NCBI GenBank assembly: GCA_022036555.1
Contig: CM039120.1
Location: 29,723,716 to 29,787,715, forward strand
Direction of reading: 5' to 3'
DNA length: 64,000 nt
From: Microstegium vimineum
Taxonomy: Eukaryota; Streptophyta; Magnoliopsida; Poales; Poaceae
This document shows, piece by piece, positions 57,113 through 64,000 of the stretch. A model generated the notes under the pieces. The model saw only the letters and a list, made by a program, of their open reading frames with translations, was not told where the DNA came from and did not search any database. A program made the position numbers and the translations under genes. Positions within the stretch are counted from its first letter, which is position 1. Every line of letters begins with the position of its first letter.

Positions 57113-59652
57113 TATGGCTTTATGATAGTTGATGATTTCACTAGATATGCATGGGTATTCTTCTTGAGTGACAAGAGTGAAACATTTGATACATTCAAGA
57201 TCTTTGTCAAGAGATGTCAAAATGAATTTGAAACAACTATTAAGAGAGTAAGAAGTGACAATGGTAGTGAGTTCAAGAATACAAGAGTTGATGAGCTTTG
57301 TGATGAATATGGAATCAAACATCAATTCTCGGCCAAGTATACACCTCAATCAAATGGGCTTGTTGAGAGGAAGAATAGGATACTCATTGATATGACAAGA
57401 TCTATGCTTAGTGAATACAATGTGAGTGATTCTTTTTGGGCTGAAGCTATCAACACGGCTTGCTATTATAGCAACCGACTCTATTGCCACAAGATGCTTG
57501 AGAAGACACCTTATGAGCTATTGAATGGAAGAAAGCCAAATATTGCATACTTTAGAGTATTTGGATGCAAATGCTATATCTTGAAGAAAGGTGTAAGATT
57601 GAGCAAATTTGAGAAGAAATGTGATGAAGACTTCCTACTTGGCTACTCAACTACAAGCAAAGCATTTAGAGTATGGAATCTTACTCATGGCATAGTTTAG
57701 GAGGTACATGATGTGAAGTTTGATGAAACAAATGGATCTCAAGATGAGAATGCCAACCATGATGATGTGAGAGGTGAACCATTGGCCAATGCAATGAAGA
57801 ATATGGATATTGGGGACATTAGGCCGAAGCAAGTGGATGATGAGCAAGATATTGAAGATCAACTGAACCCTTCATCCAATATGCAACTAAATGACAATCA
57901 AGCTAGTTCATCCTCTTCAACTCAAGATCAAGAAGCTAGTTCATCTACTCTACCCAATGATCAACCAAGTACAAGCAATCAACTTCCAACACTCCAACCT
58001 ACATCTATTGCAAGGGATCATCCTTTGGATCATATTATTGGAGATATCACTAGTGGTGTACAAACAAGATCAAGATTGGCTTCATTTTGTGAACACTATT
58101 CTTTTGTATCATCTATTGAGCCAACCAAGATTGAAGAAACTTTGCAAGATATTGATTGGGTGAATGCTATGCATGAAGAACTCAACAACTTCACTAGAAA
58201 TCAAGTTTGGGAACTAGTTGAGAGACCAAAGAACCACAATGCTATTGGAACTAGATGGGTCTTTCTCAACAAGCAAGATCAAGATGGAATAGTGGTGAGA
58301 AACAAAGCAAGACTAGTTGCACAAGGTTACACTCAAGTAGAGGGTCTTGACTTTAGAGAAACATATGCACCGGTGGCAAGGATAGAAGCAATAAGGATTC
58401 TATTGGCTTATGCTTGTTCTCACAACATCAAGCTCTATCAAATGGATGTGAAGAGTGCATTTCTCAATGGGTACATCAATGAATTAGTATTTATGGAGCA
58501 ACCGCCCGGATTTGAAGATGACAAGAAACCCAACCATGTGTACAAGCTAAGGAAAGCATTATATGGCTTGAAGCAAGCTCCTAGAGCATGGTATGAGAGG
58601 TTGAGGGATTTCCTCCTCTCTAAGGGATTCATTATGGGGAAGGTTGACACTACCCTATTCACCAAGAAGATTGGGAAGGACTTATTTGTATTGCAAATCT
58701 ATGTGGATGACATTATCTTCGGGTCAACCAATCAAGAGTTTTGTGAAGAGTTGGCACAATGATGGCCAAAGAGTTTGAGATGTCTATGCTTGGAGAGCTT
58801 AGTTACTTCCTTGGTCTTCAAGTCAAACACTTGAAGAATGGGACTTTTGTTAGTCAAGGAAAGTACATCAAGGACATGCTAAAGAAGTTCAATCTAGATG
58901 AAGCAAAGTCTATTAGTACACCTATGGGAACAAATGGAAACTTGGATGGTGATGCTAGTGGCAACATGGTAGATCAAAATCTATATAGATCAATGATTGG
59001 TAGCTTGCTCTATGTGACCGCATCAAGACCGGATGTCATGTTTAGTGTATGCATGTGTGCAAGGTTTCAAGCATCTCCTAGAGAGAATCACTTGAAAGCC
59101 ACAAAGAGGATATTGAGATATTTAAAGAATACACCTAATGTTGGGTTGTGGTATCCTAAAGGATCAAACTTTGAGTTACTTGGATACTCCGACTCGGACT
59201 ATGCGGGTTGCAAGATAGAAAGGAAAAGCACATCAGGCACTTGTCAATTGCTTGGAAGATCATTAGTCTCATGGTCATCAATGAAGCAAAATAGTGTGGC
59301 ACTCTCTACCGCCGAAGCCGAATATATTAGTGCAGGGAGTTGTTGTGCACAAATCCTATGGATGAGAGTTACTTTGAATGACTTTGGAGTCAAATTCAAG
59401 CAAGTGCCTTTGCTATGTGACAATGAAAGTGCAATCAAGCTCACCAACAATCTGGTTCAACACTCAAGAACAAAGCATATTGATGTCCGCCATCATTTCA
59501 TTATAGATCATCAATTGAAAGGGGACATTTCTATCACTAGTGTTGGCACCGAAGATCAATTGGCCGACATCTTTACCAAGCCACTAGATGAGAAAAGGTT
59601 TTGCAAGCTAAGGAATGAGTTGAACATACTTGATTTATCTAACATGAGTTGA

Positions 59653-60747
59653 TGCACCCCAACTTATATGACATGGCTCTACTCCAACAATGCAAGGTAA
59701 AAGTTGATATGAGAGCATTCATGCATACCTTGTTAGGACTTGTATAGAGCATATAGTCATCACTCATGCTTCTAGGCTCATTCATGAAAACTAAAATGTC
59801 TTTGATGCTTATATGGTACCACTATAGCTTCTATGAGTTGATATGATCTAGTGGTGACATATGACATGTTGATGTGCTTGCAATCCTAGTGTTTGATCTA
59901 TGTCTATGAACTCAAAGTGTTTAATTCAACATAGACAAGATAACCATCTTAGCATGTGTGAACAAGCTTGTCTATGGTTTGAACCGAATTAAATATCTTG
60001 GGCAAGTAGCGTAGTTCAAACCAAAGTTGAAAAACAATCTTTCACCCTATCTCACACTTAGGGGGAGCTAAAACTTGGATATCTATAATTGGTCCCACCT
60101 TTTTGTGTCAATTGGATGACAAAGGGGGAGAAATTATGTGAAAATATATAAAACTTAACCCAAGGGGGAGAATTATTTAAAGGAGAAAATGAAAAATCAA
60201 TTTTGAAAGAGAACATACAAATAGGGGGAGCAAGCTCATGAACACCCTGTTGCATTTGAATGCTTGCATCCTCATATGTATTGTTGCACATGTACTTAAA
60301 TTCAATATTCATGCTTGTGTGGTGTTTGCTAGTGAATCTAAATGAATGATGATTGATCAACTAGCATGCATAGGTTGATTAGCTCTAACCCATGAACTTT
60401 TAAGTGATTTTAGTTTCAAGTGGTGTCTAGCTAATCATGGTGCTAAGGGTGACTCTAAATTCCGCACTCCGATGGTAACACGCTTCAAAGGTCTACTATT
60501 ATACCTTAGCATCATTTGGTAGATATTTCCTCTCCCACAATGCCTATCTATACATATGTGCAAAACTTGAACCAAACTCATGAAGCACATATGTAGGGGG
60601 AGCTAATAACTACCAAAACCGAAATTGAGCAACTTGTCCAAATCTTGAATCTTTGATTAAAATGCTTGGACAAGCAACTCAAGTTCAAAATGATTATATT
60701 TCATATCTTTATGGAAGGGTTGTCATCAATTACCAAAAGGGGGAGAT
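59653..60747 (+). other. Sirevirus C 3' untranslated region with multiplied polypurine tracts
   Basis: No open frame with a domain is present after the pol stop. 'agggggag' tracts occur at about 60058, 60122, 60160, 60223 and 60594, and the functional one (aaaagggggagat, about 60735-60747) touches the LTR. An envelope-like gene, which some Sireviruses have here, is not seen. Confidence 0.75.
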
Positions 60748-62391
60748 TGAGAGTCTCCCATGTGTTTTGGTTTTGAGTAATTGATGAAACCTACTTAGGT
60801 ACTAACCTTGGATCTCTAAGTGTGAATCATGAGATAGGTTGGTACATGCCATGTGATGGAGCAAGGTGGATCATTGGTGGATAGCACAAGCTCTAGCATG
60901 GTGAAGGAGATGGAATGGAAAATGGTGTCAAGGCTCTTGGAAGCTTGGAGAAGTTGGAGGAGTTGTTTGGGCAGCTGGAAGCAGTCCGGACGCAAGGGTT
61001 CTGGCCGACCGGACCATCGTGTGTGCGTCCAGTGGCAAACCCTTGCTGGCTCGGCTGAGGAGGAGGATCCGGACGTAGTTTGCGGTCCGAACGCAGGGAA
61101 CTGGACGTGCGTCCGGAGTCTCTGCCCTCTCTTTTGTTTTCTGTAAAATGGACCGGACGCTGTTGTTGGTCCGGTTGGAGGAACCGGACGCGTGTTCAGA
61201 GAAAAGCGCTCACTGGAGTGCTCCTTGCGTAGCGTCCGGACGCTACTGTTGTAGGGACCGGACCCGCACTATTGCGTGCATCCGGAGCCACGTGGAGCTC
61301 GCTAGTGCGCACGGGAAAGAGCCGTTTGAATCGACATGTGACCGGACGCTGGCGCGTTGGTCCGGACCACACGGTGTGCGGGACCGGAGGCCGCGTCCGG
61401 AGTGAAGAACAGAGGAGGCTTCTCTGCTGTGTGGGGGCATCTGGACGCTGTTGATGGTCCAGACCCCTCACTATTCCTTGCGTTCGGAGGTGGCGCAGGA
61501 ATTGTTTTTTAGTGGGAAAACGGCTAGTTGTGAGTGTGGGATATATAAGGTGATATGGCCGGCCCTTTGGGCCACCTCTTGCACATTCACTTCACTCACA
61601 CATTTGTGCTTGCTTGAGAAGCTTCCACCACTCATCCTCTAAACATATTTGACATATTCTAGAGAGATAGAGTGAATCCAAGTGCATTGTTTTGTTGATT
61701 GCATACTAGTGGCACTTGGTGATCGTTGTCATCGCGGAACTCTTGTAATTCTTGGAGGTTGCCACCTCCTAAACGGCTTGGTGCGACGAGGATCGTTGAG
61801 CAGAGGAAGGTGATTGTCTCCGGCTCCAATCGGTGGATTGTGAAGGGTTCTTGAACCTACCCCACGGGAGTTCGCGAAAGGTATCTCTAGTGGAATCTGC
61901 GTAGCTTGTGGATCCCCATCTTGTGTTGGTTGTGCGGCACCCTTGAACGAGTTTGGCTTGGATTGCCAATAAGCGCGTAAACCTCCAAGTGGGTGTATCG
62001 CTACAATGGGGACTAGCTTGTTGGCAAACAAGTGAACCTCGAGGAAAATCTTGTGTCAACTTGTGTCTTCGAGGATTTCATTGTGCTTGGCTATCTATTG
62101 GTTCATCGCTTCGAGTTGGTATAACTTTCCTATCTCTAGCTTTGTATTACATTCATTCATGCTTGCAAAGTAGAGATTATAACTTAGCTTAGCAACTCTA
62201 GTTGATTAGCTCTTGTGTATGACATAGGATATATCTTCCTAGCAACTAGAATTGGTAGGTGGCTTGCATAACTTTAGAGCTAGAGCAAACTTTCTTTTCG
62301 CCGTGTTTTATTCTAACAAGTTTGCTTAAGTGTTGTTGTAGAATTTTTAATTATACTATTCACCCCCCTCTAGCCAATCCTAGACCTTTCA
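60748..62391 (+). repeat. 3' LTR of Sirevirus C
   Basis: 1644 bp, TGAGAGTCTCCC ... AGACCTTTCA. TATA box TATATAAG at 61542-61549. It lacks about 248 bp present in the 5' LTR (40791-41038) with a 3-bp GGC microhomology at the junction, and a further 12-13 bp of a 'cggacgcagggtc' repeat. It has a 44-bp segment that the 5' LTR lacks. Confidence 0.9.
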
Positions 62392-62396
62392 CGGTG
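62392..62396. repeat. Target site duplication of Sirevirus C, right copy
   Basis: CGGTG, matching 40601-40605. Confidence 0.95.
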
Positions 62397-64000
62397 CGCG
62401 ACGTCCGGGCTGTCCTCCATCCCGACAAACTGATCTTCGACACGAGCGACCTCCCCGTGAAGGCGCTCGTTCTCCGTCGCCAAGGAAGCAAGCTGGTCGG
62501 CCATGGCCTTGCACTCCTTTCTGGCCTTAAAGAGGCTCTGCGACCAAACAAACACCGTCACCAAAGGACATATCGCGAAAACACGTGTTAGGCAAAGGTA
62601 TACAAACCTTGATCCGTTGCATCAAATTACTTGCATCATTCAAGAAGACAGATGCCTCCTCTTCGGCCTCGTCATCTTCGACAACGAAGAAGTCATCGCC
62701 GTCACGACGGAAGGTCCGCACCGGAGTAGGCCTTGGGCCATCCTCCGTGCGTGGAATCTCCTCCACCAGCTCTAGCTCCTCCTCCGACGAAGTCACCACC
62801 CTCTTCCTCTTCATCGGCCTCAGACCTAGGGACAAGGCCGTCGACGACACAAGCTGATCGACACGCGCCGAACCAGAAGCAGCGGCATCAGCATCCCCAA
62901 CCTAGGGGGGCTCACCGAGTTCCTCCCCCGTCGGCCTAGCAGCGACAATGTCCACGACCTCGACCACTGAAGCACCAGCCTCAGCAGTCTCCGCAACCGC
63001 CGAGCTGGCACCCGCAGGGTTGGCTACCGGTGCACTCCCAGGACCAGGATCCTCTGGACACCCTAGGGAGTCCACAGACGACGACACCCCAGAGCTCACA
63101 AGATCAGGGGCACCAGGAGTACGACTAGCGGTAGCCGATGCCCCACCGTGCGACGCAGACGGATCCTCAGTAGCCTCCGAGCTACAAGAAGCACACCATA
63201 AGAACCAGAACGAACAAGTCTAGCAAGACATAAGAAAAAAAGATGACAAAACACTTACAAAGACAACGTTCGACACACCCTCACAAAATGCCGCACCGGA
63301 GGCACCTCCTCGGCATTCAACGACGCAACCACAGGCGGGCCCTCCGACCCATGAGCAGCCCGCGACTCAATGGTGGGCCGGCCCACGACCTCCGACTCAC
63401 GCCGCACACCAACAGGCACCTTGGGCAGGGGCACCTTGACACTTGATCCGGAGGCCCCCTGCCCATCTGCGCCGACCAGCGGCGTGTCATCCTCCCCATC
63501 CGACCCCTCGTCAGTCAAATCGGACAACAAGGAAGGCTTGGGAGCGACACCTTCATTGATACTAAACTTGCCGCCGGTGTCAACCGACGACTTCGACCTC
63601 TTTGGGGAAGGAGGGGCCACACGCTTTCCCCTTGGGTCGTCGCGCGCCTGGCGTCTCCCAGCATGAGGCTCGGGGACTCGCCATCCACAGGAAAACTCGC
63701 AAGCCCTTCATCCTCACCATTCGCCCCGGCTACCCGCCTGGGTGCCTGGTCGACGGCCGCAGGCCTCTCCGCTAAGGGGACTTGGGAGAAGAAGATGACG
63801 CGATCCTGCCCACGAAACTGCAGCAATATATTAACAAGACAACCAAAACGCAAAATGCAAGCGACAAAAAACCAGACGACGACAACCATACTTGTGGTGG
63901 AGGGGCACCAGAACGAAAGGGATCCCTTGAATTCCTCAAGTATGGTGATCATGCCCTTCCTCCGGTTCCATTAAATCCTGCGTCTCCTGGGTCAGGTCGC
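62392..64000 (-). pseudogene. Antisense gene of Gypsy E, middle part (5' end off window)
   Basis: Exons read by eye on the minus strand: 63817-63259 (CTGCAG acceptor, GTAAGT donor), 63181-62608 (TTGTAG acceptor, AAG|GTTTGT donor) and 62537-62392, which continues at 40605 on the other side of C. The first encodes basic/Ser stretches such as SPKRSKSSVDTGGKFS but needs a frame change near 63620. The second is acidic with MKRKRVVTSSEEELELVEE and EDDEAEEEASVFLND and has a TAG near 62902. The third starts a coiled coil (KARKECKAMADQLASLATE). Overall it is a low-complexity, nuclear-looking charged protein with a coiled-coil C-terminus. No catalytic motif is seen. Confidence 0.6.

Larger units (their letters stand above)
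44605..59652 (+). pseudogene. Sirevirus C pol (protease, integrase, RT, RNase H), interrupted by Gypsy F
   Basis: The order is protease (HWVLDSGCTQHMTGD, near 44628), GAG-pre-integrase zinc site (HRRFGHVG ... CSSCQAGK), integrase, RT and RNase H. Integrase residues visible: the first Asp in LHMDLFGP just before the F insertion, the second in RSDNGSEF (about 57250-57275) and Glu in SNGLVERKNR. RT has QMDVKSAFLNG, YGLKQAPRAWYERL and catalytic YVDDIIFGS (about 58700). RNase H has DSDYAGC, STAEAEYI and KHIDVRHHF. Damage: TGA 45034-45036; a one-base loss near 45128; F inserted at 45275 between codons of GGNK|YGF; TAG 57698-57700; a one-base loss near 58752 after the RT active site. With F removed the integrase frame is continuous across the junction. 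Confidence 0.9.
40606..62391 (+). mobile_element. Copia/Sirevirus element C, with Gypsy F nested inside
   Basis: Complete plus-strand element with both LTRs, tRNA-Met primer site, gag, pol, a 3' region with repeated purine tracts and a perfect 5-bp target duplication (CGGTG). Without F and its duplicated target it is about 9.95 kb. It inserted into an exon of the antisense gene of Gypsy E. It is dead: gag and pol carry several stops, two frameshifts and the F insertion. Confidence 0.95.
35609..64000 (+). mobile_element. Ty3/Gypsy element E (gag-protease plus antisense gene), split by Sirevirus C
   Basis: 5' LTR (35609-36077), leader, degraded gag-protease (36256-38895), a 30-bp tandem repeat, and then an antisense multi-exon gene that is cut at 40605/62392 by Sirevirus C and continues to the right edge. 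No reverse transcriptase or integrase lies between protease and antisense gene, so E looks like a non-autonomous derivative. The 3' LTR is outside the window. E inserted into a MITE remnant. Confidence 0.8.

Noticed and set aside
59653..60747. Envelope-like gene after the pol of Sirevirus C
   Set aside because: No open frame of useful length and no membrane-like segment is present in this stretch.

Overview
The window is plant nuclear DNA, most likely from a grass (Poaceae, probably panicoid). It carries one intron-containing host gene whose first exon is very GC-rich, as in grasses. The rest is a sea of nested LTR retrotransposons, mainly Copia of the Sirevirus lineage and Ty3/Gypsy elements, with a SINE, a Tourist-like MITE and other MITE remnants. 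Nothing bacterial, viral or organellar was recognised.

Layout, left to right. 1-3492: right end of Gypsy element G, with a plant mobile domain (PMD) gene antisense to the element. G sits inside the LTR of element A. 3493-17477: minus-strand Sirevirus A, with both LTRs and a triple zinc-knuckle gag but no pol, interrupted by a small deleted Copia element B (6564-11242). 17478-19118: fragments of other Copia LTRs. 19119-about 24246: minus-strand Gypsy D, whose LTR is split by solo LTR K. D also carries antisense coding sequence. About 24790-26935: degraded Copia reverse transcriptase fragment H. 26960-27973: MITEs and a short tandem repeat. 28311-33571: the host gene, ten exons, predicted 563-residue P-loop (STAND/archaeal-ATPase-like) NTPase, with a SINE in intron 2. 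33572-35608: intergenic DNA and MITE remnants. 35609-64000: the deepest nest. Gypsy E (gag-protease only, with an antisense coiled-coil gene) is split by Sirevirus C (40606-62391, TSD CGGTG). C is itself split inside its integrase by Gypsy F (45276-57107, TSD ACAAG). E runs off the right edge.

The main theme is that all four Gypsy copies that can be examined (D, E, F, G) carry a spliced, non-retroviral gene on the strand opposite to gag-pol, between gag-pol and the 3' LTR. In F and G it encodes a PMD domain; in F this is followed by a Pro/Ala-rich linker and a coiled coil. In D and E it encodes coiled-coil or low-complexity proteins. In F the sense and antisense genes converge tail to tail with 128 bp between them.

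Every retroelement gene seen is broken by stops, frameshifts or insertions. Many of the stops look like C-to-T changes on one strand or the other, as expected for methylated, silenced DNA. The host ATPase gene is the only gene that looks intact. Functions are inferred from motifs read by eye; no database search was run.
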